Source: an uncultured Flavobacteriales bacterium (lineage in GTDB: Bacteria; Bacteroidota; Bacteroidia; Flavobacteriales_D; Crocinitomicaceae). From it: a stretch of 30,489 nt of DNA. This document shows positions 17,031-24,632 of the stretch, in pieces (within the stretch, counting starts at the first letter, position 1; each line of letters starts with the position of its first letter). Under the pieces are notes generated by a model, which worked only from the letters and a program-made list of their open reading frames with translations, was not told the origin of the DNA and ran no database searches. A program made the position numbers and the translations under genes. Location: positions 1 through 30,489 of the forward strand of contig CAJQOB010000239.1 in assembly GCA_905479845.1 (NCBI GenBank). The letters are read 5' to 3'.

Positions 17031-17278
17031 TCAATCAAACCTTTCTCTGCTCCACCACCTTTCTCATATTCCTCAATTCCCTTGATGAGTCGTTCGGCAT
17101 TCTTTGGACTCCCTAAAAGATGAAGTGTCTCATTCAACGATTCGTAGTCACTTTTGGACATTACAACTACGTCCTCACCATTCGTTCGAGTTACAAATAG
17201 GGGATTATGATCGACAAATACCTTATCGAGGAATGATTTTAAATTCTGTCGAAAGTTGCTATATGTGGTAATTTCCAT
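17027..17278 (-). CDS. yefM: YefM, antitoxin and autorepressor of YoeB
   Basis: An 83-residue Phd/YefM-family antitoxin with the length of E. coli YefM. The N-terminal DNA-binding part (EITTYSNFRQNL) keeps Arg10, and VTRTNGE keeps Arg31, both reported as operator-contacting in E. coli. The C-terminus (SPKNAERLIKGIEEY then a GGGAEKGLIE end) is the disordered toxin-binding part. YefM should neutralise YoeB and repress its own promoter together with it. Operator-like palindromes are visible about 50 nt upstream of the start. Confidence 0.96.
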   Translation of the reverse strand: MEITTYSNFRQNLKSFLDKVFVDHNPLFVTRTNGEDVVVMSKSDYESLNETLHLLGSPKNAERLIKGIEEYEKGGGAEKGLIE

Positions 17279-17303
17279 GATCGTTTAAATTGAGAACGTG
17301 TAA

Positions 17304-17334
17304 CAAATATACTAACAACTGACCAATTGTACAA
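17304..17334 (-). promoter_or_regulatory. Promoter of yefM-yoeB, Bacteroidota type
   Basis: Read on the minus strand, TATATTTG (17304-17311) matches the Bacteroidota -7 consensus TAnnTTTG. A TTG (17332-17334) lies exactly 20 nt upstream, as expected for the -33 element. The start codon follows about 26 nt below the -7 element. The -33 element lies inside the operator palindrome. Confidence 0.7.
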
Positions 17335-17346
17335 CATATAGTACAA
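17327..17346. promoter_or_regulatory. Candidate YefM operator: paired TGTACA-type palindromes
   Basis: TTGTACAA (17327-17334) is a perfect palindrome with a TGTACA core. A second, imperfect copy, TAGTACAA, lies at 17339-17346. Their centres are 12 bp apart. E. coli YefM-YoeB operators, as I recall, also use a long and a short palindrome with TGTACA cores about 12 bp apart. The site covers the -33 region, so bound repressor would block polymerase. Confidence 0.7.
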
Positions 17347-17394
17347 AAACTATCAGGATTCAGGCTAATTACGGAATCTTCAAATGATCCAATT

Positions 17395-17560
17395 TCAGTT
17401 TGTTTCGCGATTGTCGCGTTCCAGATAGGAGCGACAGCTTCCGTAGTTTATCGGAGGAACTATAGCGGATAGTTGGTGAAAACGCCCAAATTCTTTAACC
17501 TGTTATTTCTCACTTTAACCACAAAGACGCGGTTTGATATGTCAAGGCACAATGAGATTA
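17395..17560. repeat. Non-coding stretch with remnants resembling dispersed Bacteroidota repeats
   Basis: The 372-bp gap between yefM and the immunophilin gene holds no convincing gene. Besides the yefM promoter and a terminator it has a hairpin CGCGA-TTG-TCGCG near 17406-17418. It also has a segment with GGAGCGACAGCTTCCG and ACTATAGCGGATAGTT (about 17429-17476). A third motif, TTTAACCACAAAGACGC (17514-17530), is followed by AAGGCACAATGAG. From memory the last two resemble strings scattered in intergenic regions of Flavobacteriia. No second copy lies in this window, so this is only suggestive. Confidence 0.35.
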
Positions 17561-17584
17561 TCTACCCAAGATCGAATTAGGCAA

Positions 17585-17616
17585 CAAAAAAATCCCCAAC
17601 GTTTCCGTTGAGGATT
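17585..17616 (-). terminator. Rho-independent terminator of the immunophilin gene
   Basis: On the minus strand an 11-bp stem (AATCCTCAACG / CGTTGGGGATT, one G-T wobble) encloses a GAAA tetraloop. It is followed by a run of T residues (17585-17590). It lies about 35 nt past the stop of the cyclophilin-FKBP gene. Confidence 0.88.
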
Positions 17617-17650
17617 TCAATATTTCTACCTTCAATTAAGGATTTAACTC

Positions 17651-18970
17651 TTAGTGATCATGTCCATCATGCTCTCCATGATTATGACCATCATTCAAGT
17701 GGTGCTCGTGCTGTTCAACAGCTGGAGCCTGTACATCTCTAATTTCAAGATCAAACACTAGATCAGAATATGGTGGAATTGCCGCTCCACGGCCTTCTGC
17801 ACCGTATGCTGCATGGTAAGGAATGAAAATTTTTCCTTTCCCTCCTTTACCCATCAATCCTAATCCTTCTTCAAATCCAATAACCATTCGGTTCACTTTG
17901 TATTGGAAGTTCATTGGTTGACCGCGATTGTACGAAGCATCAAATTCTTTACCCGTCAAACGGAACGTTCCACGGTAATCTACAGACATTTTACTTCCTT
18001 TCGCAGGCTTCAGATCCTCTCCTGGGTTCTCAATAATGTAAACCAATCCAGAAGGAGATTGCTTCGCGTTAGGGTACTTTTCTAGGATCTCTTTGTACAT
18101 CAATTCGTTGTACGCAGGTGGTTTCATTTTTGAAATTTTCTCGATACGCGCTTGAAGTGCTGCTTTTTCAGCCTCCATTACTGCTGTTACTTCGGCAATT
18201 TTCGCATCCATCTCTGCTGCTCTGCTAGGATCCAATCGCTTAACTTCTCCACAAGCTTGGATTACTGAAGGATACTCTCCAGCCTCTTCCATTTTCACTA
18301 AGAAATCTTGAACTTCCTTCAACTGCTTGTCGCGAATCTCCTTTTGAACTTTGTTGAATTCTTCTGTCGCGTTCCATTTCTTCGCTGCTTTCCCTTTACG
18401 AATGATTTTCACCTTCGTCATCAAATCGTCCTGCTCGATAGCATTCACAACATCTTGTCCGAAAATTACATGTCCGAAAACAGAGTGTTTACCATCCAAC
18501 CAAGGCGTTGCTTTGTGCGTGATAAAAAATTGACTTCCGTTTGTTGCAGGTCCCGAGTTCGCCATTGACAAAATTCCAGGTCCTGAGTGTTTCAAATCTG
18601 GATGAAATTCATCTTCGAATCGGTGTCTTGGTCCTCCAGTTCCTTTTCCTAGTGGATCTCCACCTTGAATCATGAAATCCGCAATAACACGGTGAAACTT
18701 CAATCCATTGAAGAACTTCTCACTGTACTCACTTGTATCAGCAGTAAAGTCTCCTTCAGCAAGTCCCACAAAGTTGGCTACCGTCATTGGTGCTTTTTCA
18801 TGCTCCAATTTCACAATTATCAACCCTTTTGTTGTTTTGAATTGGGCGTAAATCCCAGCTTCCAATTTTGGTTTTTTGGGCTTCTTGACTTTATCTTTTC
18901 CTTTTTCAGATGCGAACGCACTCGTGCTAATCAATGCAACTGCGAAGAGGCTAAAAAGTAATCGTATCAT
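17651..18970 (-). CDS. Secreted dual-family peptidyl-prolyl isomerase (cyclophilin + FKBP) with His-rich tail
   Basis: 439 residues from the ATG at 18970, which gives a clear signal peptide (MIRLLFSLFAVALISTSAFA); an ATG 21 codons upstream would bury it. Residues about 40-195 are a cyclophilin with FHR (Arg94), FMIQGGD (Phe99, Gln102), GSQFFIT and PWLDGKHSVFG (Trp157). A charged, probably coiled-coil linker spans about 200-285. Residues about 305-412 are an FKBP domain with Tyr332, Phe343-Asp344, VIGFEEGL (Phe366 where FKBP12 has Trp59) and AYGAEG (Tyr389). The last 19 residues contain eight His. It should catalyse proline isomerisation and chaperone proteins in the periplasm; the tail may bind metal, as in SlyD. 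A strong terminator follows the gene. Confidence 0.93.
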   Translation of the reverse strand: MIRLLFSLFAVALISTSAFASEKGKDKVKKPKKPKLEAGIYAQFKTTKGLIIVKLEHEKAPMTVANFVGLAEGDFTADTSEYSEKFFNGLKFHRVIADFMIQGGDPLGKGTGGPRHRFEDEFHPDLKHSGPGILSMANSGPATNGSQFFITHKATPWLDGKHSVFGHVIFGQDVVNAIEQDDLMTKVKIIRKGKAAKKWNATEEFNKVQKEIRDKQLKEVQDFLVKMEEAGEYPSVIQACGEVKRLDPSRAAEMDAKIAEVTAVMEAEKAALQARIEKISKMKPPAYNELMYKEILEKYPNAKQSPSGLVYIIENPGEDLKPAKGSKMSVDYRGTFRLTGKEFDASYNRGQPMNFQYKVNRMVIGFEEGLGLMGKGGKGKIFIPYHAAYGAEGRGAAIPPYSDLVFDLEIRDVQAPAVEQHEHHLNDGHNHGEHDGHDH

Positions 18971-19057
18971 AAATGATTTTTTTTTTGAATTGTAAAAATA
19001 GTGTTTTCCACTTAAAGCTATAAGGACAAACATCTTGCCACCGTTAAAAACTGTGAA

Positions 19058-19936
19058 TCAATTGCGTTTGTCAATCCCCCACAACATTTTGTTCCGAATC
19101 GTGTCGAGGAAGTTATTGTCTTCGAATTTGATCACGTTAATCATGTAATCTGCCTTGCTTACGATCAATTCCTCTCCTTGTCTTATACTCATTGAATGAC
19201 CGTCCAAACTGGCCAAATACTTACGGCTTCGTCCTTCAACAGAAAGTTTAATTGGCATGTGATCTGGCACAACCATTGGTCGTACATTGAGGTTATGCGG
19301 TGCAATTGGCGTCAAAATATGTACTTGACAACCCGGTGTGATAATTGGACCTCCACAACTTAAACTATAAGCTGTTGATCCAGATGGCGTCGCAACAATC
19401 AATCCATCCGCCCAATATGAGTTTAAGTACTTTCCTTCTAATTCGGCGTGCACCGTAATCATTGTCGATGTATCTTTTTTCTGAAGTACAATTTCATTCA
19501 GAGCGACATTATTGTCCCCAAAAATATTGTCCTCCGTATCAACTTTGATCATCGAACGTTTTTGGTGAACATAGTTCTTGTTGTGTACCAAATCCATTGC
19601 CTCTTGAATGGAATCACGGTTTACGTTTGCCAAGAATCCTAGTCGCCCCGTATTGATCCCCAAAACAGGAACTCCCGAATCACGAACGAATTTGACATTC
19701 TTCATAAATGTACCATCCCCTCCAATACTAAAACTCAAATCAATTCCCGATTGCAAGTCTTTGTATGAGCTGAATTCATCTGTCTTTTCAGACAATCCAA
19801 TTTTCTTAACGAGGATTTCTTTGAGGTCAGTGTGTACGATTGGATTCCATCCGAAATCTTTCAATACACCCAAAAACTCCATGAAATAAGGTGAAGTTTG
19901 TTTGGTTACCCTCTGACCGTATATTGCGACATTCAT
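19058..19936 (-). CDS. nadK: NAD kinase
   Basis: A 292-residue cytoplasmic enzyme that phosphorylates NAD to NADP with ATP. The diagnostic GGDGT motif is at 72-76 (FSIGGDGTFMKN), the Asn147-Glu148 pair is in ALNEIVL, and the glycine-rich motif reads TPSGSTAYSLSCGGPI (183-198). GINTGRLGFL is also family-typical. Length is standard. It starts 2 nt after the CBS-domain gene stop, so the two are surely co-transcribed. This pair divergent from pdxJ is an arrangement I recall from other Bacteroidota. Confidence 0.96.
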   Translation of the reverse strand: MNVAIYGQRVTKQTSPYFMEFLGVLKDFGWNPIVHTDLKEILVKKIGLSEKTDEFSSYKDLQSGIDLSFSIGGDGTFMKNVKFVRDSGVPVLGINTGRLGFLANVNRDSIQEAMDLVHNKNYVHQKRSMIKVDTEDNIFGDNNVALNEIVLQKKDTSTMITVHAELEGKYLNSYWADGLIVATPSGSTAYSLSCGGPIITPGCQVHILTPIAPHNLNVRPMVVPDHMPIKLSVEGRSRKYLASLDGHSMSIRQGEELIVSKADYMINVIKFEDNNFLDTIRNKMLWGIDKRN

Positions 19937-19938
19937 CT

Positions 19939-20601
19939 TTAAAAGTTCAAATAGTTCATAAGCGCGTCGTATCGGAATTTTAAATCTTCCGAATACTGAC
20001 TTTTCTGAAAAGACGCTTTAATTATGTATTCATAGCGTTCAAAGCTTCTAATAATACGATCGAGTTCAATTGTATTGATTTTCAATGTCACTTCGATATT
20101 CGTCGAGTCAGGTGAAGACATGATGTAAGAACTTAAGATCTTAGCATCGTTTCCTTCCACAATTTGAGCAATTTGCGCCATCGAGTAATCAGTTCTAGCC
20201 ATCTCCAGAACCAGAATCCCTCCGTTCTCTTTGATGCTACCTGTATTCGCAATAAGCGTCAACAAATGATGTACACCAGTACAGCCAATGTACTTCTCTT
20301 CCTGGTCCAAGATTGGAATTAAGCTCAACTTAAACTCCGCTATTCGCGCCAAAACTTGGTAAATGTGTTCCCCCGCATACGCAAATGGTTGCGGAAGATG
20401 TTGAAACAGCTTGTCAAGAGTCAAGTCTAAGTCCACTTGATCTAACAAATCAGCTTCAGAAATAACGCCTACGAAATTGCCTGATTTCAATACGGGAAGA
20501 TGGGAAACTTTGAATTCCTCCATCCAACTTAAGGCCTTTTCACCACTATCGGTATATTTCAGTGGTGGAATCTCATCTGTAATTAAATCTATTGCTCTCA
20601 T
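19939..20601 (-). CDS. CBS-domain protein with ACT-like C-terminus
   Basis: 220 residues, cytoplasmic. Two CBS motifs span about 1-125 (first with HLPVLKSGNFVGVISEADLL, second with LSLIPILDQEEKYIGCTGVHHLL). They are followed by an ACT-like fold at about 135-200 that begins GGILVLEMARTDYSMAQIAQIV. CBS pairs usually bind adenosine nucleotides, and ACT domains bind small ligands. Tight linkage to nadK (2-nt gap) suggests a possible regulatory role in nucleotide cofactor metabolism, which is inference only. Confidence 0.85.
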   Translation of the reverse strand: MRAIDLITDEIPPLKYTDSGEKALSWMEEFKVSHLPVLKSGNFVGVISEADLLDQVDLDLTLDKLFQHLPQPFAYAGEHIYQVLARIAEFKLSLIPILDQEEKYIGCTGVHHLLTLIANTGSIKENGGILVLEMARTDYSMAQIAQIVEGNDAKILSSYIMSSPDSTNIEVTLKINTIELDRIIRSFERYEYIIKASFQKSQYSEDLKFRYDALMNYLNF

Positions 20602-20638
20602 TTCTTCTGCTAAAGTAGTATAATACTGATATACTTGT

Positions 20639-20646
20639 TACGTTTG
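20639..20646 (+). promoter_or_regulatory. Candidate -7 promoter element of pdxJ
   Basis: TACGTTTG matches the Bacteroidota TAnnTTTG consensus and lies 21 nt before the pdxJ ATG. A good -33 TTG at the usual distance is not seen. An 11-bp palindrome, AGTATAATACT (20617-20627), lies just upstream in this 66-bp divergent region. Confidence 0.4.
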
Positions 20647-20667
20647 TAAGGACAAAAATCGTACCGT

Positions 20668-21387
20668 ATGTCAGTGAAATTAAGTGTAAACGTGAACAAA
20701 ATTGCAACATTGCGTAATGCAAGAGGAGGAAACACTCCAAATGTTGTACAAGTAGCCAAGGATTGCGAGCGATTCGGAGCAGAAGGGATCACCGTTCATC
20801 CACGACCAGACGAGCGCCATATTACACGACAAGATGTCTTGGATTTGGCAGAAGTTGTCACGACTGAGTACAATATCGAAGGATATCCAAATGAACGATT
20901 CATGGATTTGGTTCTCGGAGTTAAACCAACTCAAGCGACATTGGTTCCAGACCCACCGCATGTGTTGACTTCAAACGCAGGTTGGGATACGAAAAAACAC
21001 TTGGATTTACTGAAAGATTTGGCTTCAACGTTTAAGGCCGAAGGAATCCGTTCTGCTATTTTTGTTGATACTGATCTTCAAAACATAGAGTATGCAGCGA
21101 AGTCTGGTGTTGACAGAATTGAATTGTATACTGGACCTTTTGCTGAGAATTATGAGGCTGATCCTCAAAAAGCCATTGCTGATTACGTGAAGGCTGCTGA
21201 ACTTGCCAATGAATTGGGACTGGAAATCAATGCCGGTCACGATTTAAGCTTGGACAATCTGCGCTTCTTCCAAGAAAACATACCTGCACTGAAGGAAGTA
21301 TCGATCGGACATGCTCTAATTTCAGATGCTTTGTACTTTGGATTGGAGAATACGGTTCAGATGTATTTGAGATTATTGAAAAGTTAA
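20668..21387 (+). CDS. pdxJ: Pyridoxine 5'-phosphate synthase
   Basis: A 239-residue TIM-barrel enzyme that condenses 1-deoxyxylulose 5-phosphate and 3-amino-2-oxopropyl phosphate to pyridoxine 5'-phosphate, the last ring-forming step of the DXP-dependent vitamin B6 route. Diagnostic segments are visible: SVNVNKIATLRNARGG at the N-terminus, GITVHPRPDERHI with His44, Arg46 and His51, FVDTD, ELYTGPFAE, EINAGHDLSLDNL and the C-terminal SIGHALISDALY. Length matches the family. It is divergent from the CBS/nadK unit. Confidence 0.97.
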   Translation: MSVKLSVNVNKIATLRNARGGNTPNVVQVAKDCERFGAEGITVHPRPDERHITRQDVLDLAEVVTTEYNIEGYPNERFMDLVLGVKPTQATLVPDPPHVLTSNAGWDTKKHLDLLKDLASTFKAEGIRSAIFVDTDLQNIEYAAKSGVDRIELYTGPFAENYEADPQKAIADYVKAAELANELGLEINAGHDLSLDNLRFFQENIPALKEVSIGHALISDALYFGLENTVQMYLRLLKS

Positions 21388-21415
21388 CTAGTGTAATTTC
21401 CTTAAACGCAAACAG

Positions 21416-22015
21416 TCATTCAGTAATCTTTTTCTTCTTTGATCGTGATAACAACATTACGCTTATTAAAAGAAATAGAAATCCAAATATGGCAGCGATG
21501 ACTAAAATGGCCAACTCCGTTAGTCCTAAACTAGCACCCAGAAAAATAATAGCTAAAGTCAGGCCAATACCCGATAGAATTGCGAATAGAATTCCTGATG
21601 ATTTACGGTCTTTACTTTTTACACCTGCTTTTTGCGGTTTTTCACTCTCCACAGAATCCAACTCTCCTTCTTTTTGCGAAACCTCGTAGAGGATCTGTTC
21701 AGACGGTGGACCATCGTTACCAAAATCCGTTTGTTCTATTGGAGCGACCTCAAGTTTAGATTGATTTTCAATTAATTCTACTGAACTTAGGTCTTCCCTT
21801 TCCAAGTCGAAGGTAACTTCACTCAGTTCTTCAGTTGACTTTTCAATATTACCATCCTTGGATATTAATTCTCTCGGCAATTTTTCAGTTACTGTTTTGG
21901 CAGTGCGTGTTTTTGAATTCCATTGAACATGCCACCCTGGACGGTGCATTCGTTTCTGCATAGTGCACGAACCGAGAAAAAACATTACGAGTAAATACGT
22001 GAGGACTAATTTCAT
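21416..22015 (-). CDS. Small lipoprotein with two C-terminal membrane helices
   Basis: 199 residues from the ATG at 22015, chosen because it gives a lipoprotein signal (MKLVLTYLLVMFFLGSC, Cys17); the frame is open further upstream to 22129 but that N-terminus looks untranslated. After the lipobox comes KRMHRPGWHVQW, similar to a motif I recall in short Bacteroidota lipoproteins. The middle (about 35-135) is acidic and low in structure. Two hydrophobic helices end the protein (about 143-163 and 168-189) before a lysine tail (SRSKKKKITE). Function is unknown. A stable hairpin sits just upstream of the start. Confidence 0.7.
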   Translation of the reverse strand: MKLVLTYLLVMFFLGSCTMQKRMHRPGWHVQWNSKTRTAKTVTEKLPRELISKDGNIEKSTEELSEVTFDLEREDLSSVELIENQSKLEVAPIEQTDFGNDGPPSEQILYEVSQKEGELDSVESEKPQKAGVKSKDRKSSGILFAILSGIGLTLAIIFLGASLGLTELAILVIAAIFGFLFLLISVMLLSRSKKKKITE

Positions 22016-22020
22016 AAATT

Positions 22021-22041
22021 CTAACTTTGGGTGCAAGTTAG
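22021..22041 (-). promoter_or_regulatory. Hairpin immediately upstream of the lipoprotein start
   Basis: A perfect 7-bp inverted repeat, CTAACTT (22021-22027) and AAGTTAG (22035-22041), with a 7-nt loop, begins 5 nt upstream of the ATG on the minus strand. It could mask the ribosome landing site in the mRNA. Confidence 0.4.
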
Positions 22042-22101
22042 CCACAGTTATATCCACATGATTACTGAATGACATAGGGTGAAAAATGGTAGTTGCGTAG
22101 A

Positions 22102-22119
22102 TCACAAGTACTTTTGTGA
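22102..22119. repeat. Inverted repeat TCACAA-N6-TTGTGA
   Basis: A perfect 6-bp inverted repeat with a 6-nt spacer, about 87 nt upstream of the lipoprotein start and 60 nt past the pbpC stop. Its form suits a dimeric regulator, but no promoter element is clear next to it. Confidence 0.35.
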
Positions 22120-22178
22120 CATTACCCACTTTAACTCTATGAACTAGAACATTTTTTTGTCTGGACCATTTACCTTAC

Positions 22179-24515
22179 TTAAATAACCTCGAACGAAACA
22201 GTCTGTGTCGCGCCGAATTCATCCACCAAGGTGAGCGTGTGTTTCCCAGGTTCAGGTGAGGCCTTCATCTGATGAAATGTCGATGTTGTTCCTAAAAAAT
22301 GGTCATCCAAATGCCAATAAATTGTCGAAGACTTATTCCGACAACTGGCTTCAAGAACAATCGCTCCCTTCCCTCCATCTAGATCACGTGAAAGCTGAAT
22401 TCGCGCATTCTTTGTTGGGTATCTCAGATAGAAACTTTGCAAGGAATTGTTTACTCCGCAACCTTCCATCCAAGGTGGCAAATCCTTATAATTTGGATGG
22501 TGCGCTTGATAATACTGCGCATTCAAAGGTGGAAGAATGAACCAAACAGGATGTTTCATTTCAAATACACCAACGCATTCGTCCGTTACACGATATTTCT
22601 CACTTGGGTCGAGGTGAATTTCCTGATGATAAGGACAAGCACTTTTCTCCAAAGATGAAGTTGGAATCGTTGATTTCACTTTTGTTGGGCATAGTTCATT
22701 TGCACGATGACCGCTTTCGGAACAAATAGCTACCTCAGATTGATATTCGCTTGGAGCCTTGAACCACTCTCCCGTCATTGGAAGTTGATTCACAATTCGA
22801 AACAAAAGTGGCGCTGCAGCTTGAAAACCTGTTAATCCAGGCCTTCCCTCACCATCGGCGTTTCCAACCCAAACCGCAACGACATACTCGGGTGTGACTG
22901 CAATCGACCACGCATCACGAAACCCAAAACTCGTCCCAGTCTTCCATGCAATTTTCCGAGAGGAATCAAACATTTCCCAATGATGATCGCTCCCAGGGCG
23001 CTTCAAGTTCGTCATCACCTCAAACATTTGATATAGAGCAGAGGGATTGGTTTTCGAAGGAATCGATTCCAACTTCTGATTCCTATCGCAACAAATTCCC
23101 GTTGAACTACCATCATTTACCTCTTGTGCCATTCGCGTATATGCATTGGTGAGGTTCTCCAAACTGATTTCCGCACCACCCAAAATCAAGGAAAGTCCAT
23201 AATGTCGTGAAGATCGATTGATCGTTTCAAATTCGTATTGCTGTAGATTCCGATGGAACTTCCCCAATCCATAGTTATTCAAAAGATGTACGAAAGGAAT
23301 ATTCAAACTCTGGGCCAATGCATCATCCGCATGAACGTAACCATCGTAGGTTTCAGAATAGTTGAGTGGTGTGAAATTTCCAAATTTCGAGGGGACATCT
23401 GGTAAAAGCATCTTGGGAGTAATGATTCCAGCCTCCAAACTCTTTGCATACAAAAAAGGCTTCAACACACTTCCAGAACTTCGAGGAGCGTTCGCACAAT
23501 TCACAAAGGATTCGTTGGAGCCATCTGATCGATGCACATTTCCCACGTACGATAGAATTTCACCTGTTTTCACAGATGCAACAATCACTGCTCCGTTTTC
23601 AATGTGGTTGTGCGCCAAAAACTGCTGATGCATTCCGAGTTCTCTCGTTACTCGCGTTTGCAGATCAAACTGCAGAGTAGAATGAATCGTTTCTCCTTTT
23701 CGTCCTTCAGCGATAAACTTCTGCAACAAGTGTGATGCCTTTTGAGGCAAAGGAACCGGTCGATTTGGAATGCCCTCTGCTATCGACAATTCATACTCCG
23801 TTTTGTCAATGATACCTTCCTTGTGCAAATGCTTCAATAGCCGATTTCGTTTCTTGGTGAGCGCATCTCTATTCTTTCCAGGGTGGATTAAACCCGGAGC
23901 ATTCGGGAGCACAGCAAGCGTTGCACTTTCCGCCCAGCTCAGTTGATCGGCGGAACGATTAAAGTAACGCCAAGCCGCTGCATCCAACCCCACAACATTA
24001 CCTCCGAAAGGTGCATTTGAAGCGTACATCGCTAAGATTTCTTTCTTCGAATAGCACAGTTCCATGCGGGTAGCGAGGAAAATCTCGTAGAGTTTTTGCG
24101 AATAGGTTCTTGGTGGGTTTTTCTCCATTAATCGAATGACTTGCATGCTGATCGTACTCGCCCCAGAAACTACTCTTTGGCTCGATACATTCTGTATCAA
24201 AGCTCTCCCCAATGATGAAAAATTGACTCCACGATGTGAGAGAAATTCGCGGTCTTCAAATTCAATTAGGCAGATAGCGATCTTTGGTGGAACTCTTTCA
24301 CAAGGAGCAAATCGCCACTGACCGTCATCGGCAATGGTTGCATTTAACAGCTTTCCATCAGTATCTAACAACACCGTTGATTTCGGATTGGAAAAAAGTG
24401 TCTCCGGCAGGCAATCGATGTACCAAATCACGAAAACCGCAAAGCAAAACGCAACTAGTTTGCGCCGATATTTCCGCCAGAGACCTAAAAAATTCAATAC
24501 AAAAGCACGTATCAT
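22179..24515 (-). CDS. pbpC: Penicillin-binding protein 1C
   Basis: 778 residues from the ATG at 24515; a TTG at 24593 is possible but would crowd the divergent gene. A membrane anchor lies at about 20-38. The glycosyltransferase domain (about 70-250) has the catalytic EDREFLSHRG (Glu87) and later TISMQVIRL. The transpeptidase domain (about 300-620) has SxxK at Ser349-Val-Leu-Lys352, SxN at Ser403-Leu-Asn405 and KTG at 525-527 (WKTGTSFGFRDAW). The C-terminal part, including HPVWFILPPLNAQYY, matches the PBP1C-specific beta domain. E. coli PbpC is 770 residues. In many bacteria it pairs with alpha-2-macroglobulin, which here lies 4 kb upstream in the same orientation. Confidence 0.95.
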   Translation of the reverse strand: MIRAFVLNFLGLWRKYRRKLVAFCFAVFVIWYIDCLPETLFSNPKSTVLLDTDGKLLNATIADDGQWRFAPCERVPPKIAICLIEFEDREFLSHRGVNFSSLGRALIQNVSSQRVVSGASTISMQVIRLMEKNPPRTYSQKLYEIFLATRMELCYSKKEILAMYASNAPFGGNVVGLDAAAWRYFNRSADQLSWAESATLAVLPNAPGLIHPGKNRDALTKKRNRLLKHLHKEGIIDKTEYELSIAEGIPNRPVPLPQKASHLLQKFIAEGRKGETIHSTLQFDLQTRVTRELGMHQQFLAHNHIENGAVIVASVKTGEILSYVGNVHRSDGSNESFVNCANAPRSSGSVLKPFLYAKSLEAGIITPKMLLPDVPSKFGNFTPLNYSETYDGYVHADDALAQSLNIPFVHLLNNYGLGKFHRNLQQYEFETINRSSRHYGLSLILGGAEISLENLTNAYTRMAQEVNDGSSTGICCDRNQKLESIPSKTNPSALYQMFEVMTNLKRPGSDHHWEMFDSSRKIAWKTGTSFGFRDAWSIAVTPEYVVAVWVGNADGEGRPGLTGFQAAAPLLFRIVNQLPMTGEWFKAPSEYQSEVAICSESGHRANELCPTKVKSTIPTSSLEKSACPYHQEIHLDPSEKYRVTDECVGVFEMKHPVWFILPPLNAQYYQAHHPNYKDLPPWMEGCGVNNSLQSFYLRYPTKNARIQLSRDLDGGKGAIVLEASCRNKSSTIYWHLDDHFLGTTSTFHQMKASPEPGKHTLTLVDEFGATQTVSFEVI

Positions 24516-24603
24516 CCCGTATTTTTTACTCCAAATTAGTATTCGCTTAGAATTCGTAGCCTTCCTTTTATTATTCGTCGGGGACTTACCCAAAACTGTT
24601 TCC

Positions 24604-24611
24604 TATATTTG
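24604..24611 (+). promoter_or_regulatory. Candidate -7 element for the propeller histidine kinase gene
   Basis: TATATTTG matches TAnnTTTG, and transcription would start near 24617. This places the start codon downstream, favouring the TTG at 24633 over the TTG at 24609. A convincing -33 TTG is not seen at 19-21 nt. Confidence 0.4.
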
Positions 24612-24632
24612 ATTATTCAAATCTCGAAGCAC

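Noticed and set aside
18977..18986. Run of ten T (ten A in the mRNA) just upstream of the immunophilin start, considered as a phase-variable tract
   Set aside because: It lies outside the coding region and A-rich leaders are normal for translation starts in Bacteroidota. No on/off switching would follow directly.
19939..20601. CBS-domain gene considered as an IMP dehydrogenase or inorganic pyrophosphatase fragment
   Set aside because: No catalytic barrel or DHH motifs are present. The CBS pair with an ACT-like end forms a complete small protein.
22016..22129. N-terminal extension of the small lipoprotein
   Set aside because: The added 38 residues would bury a textbook lipobox signal and would run through a perfect hairpin.
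24516..24593. N-terminal extension of pbpC to a TTG at 24593
   Set aside because: It would put 26 polar residues ahead of the membrane anchor and leave almost no promoter space to the divergent kinase gene. The ATG at 24515 gives a length close to E. coli PbpC.
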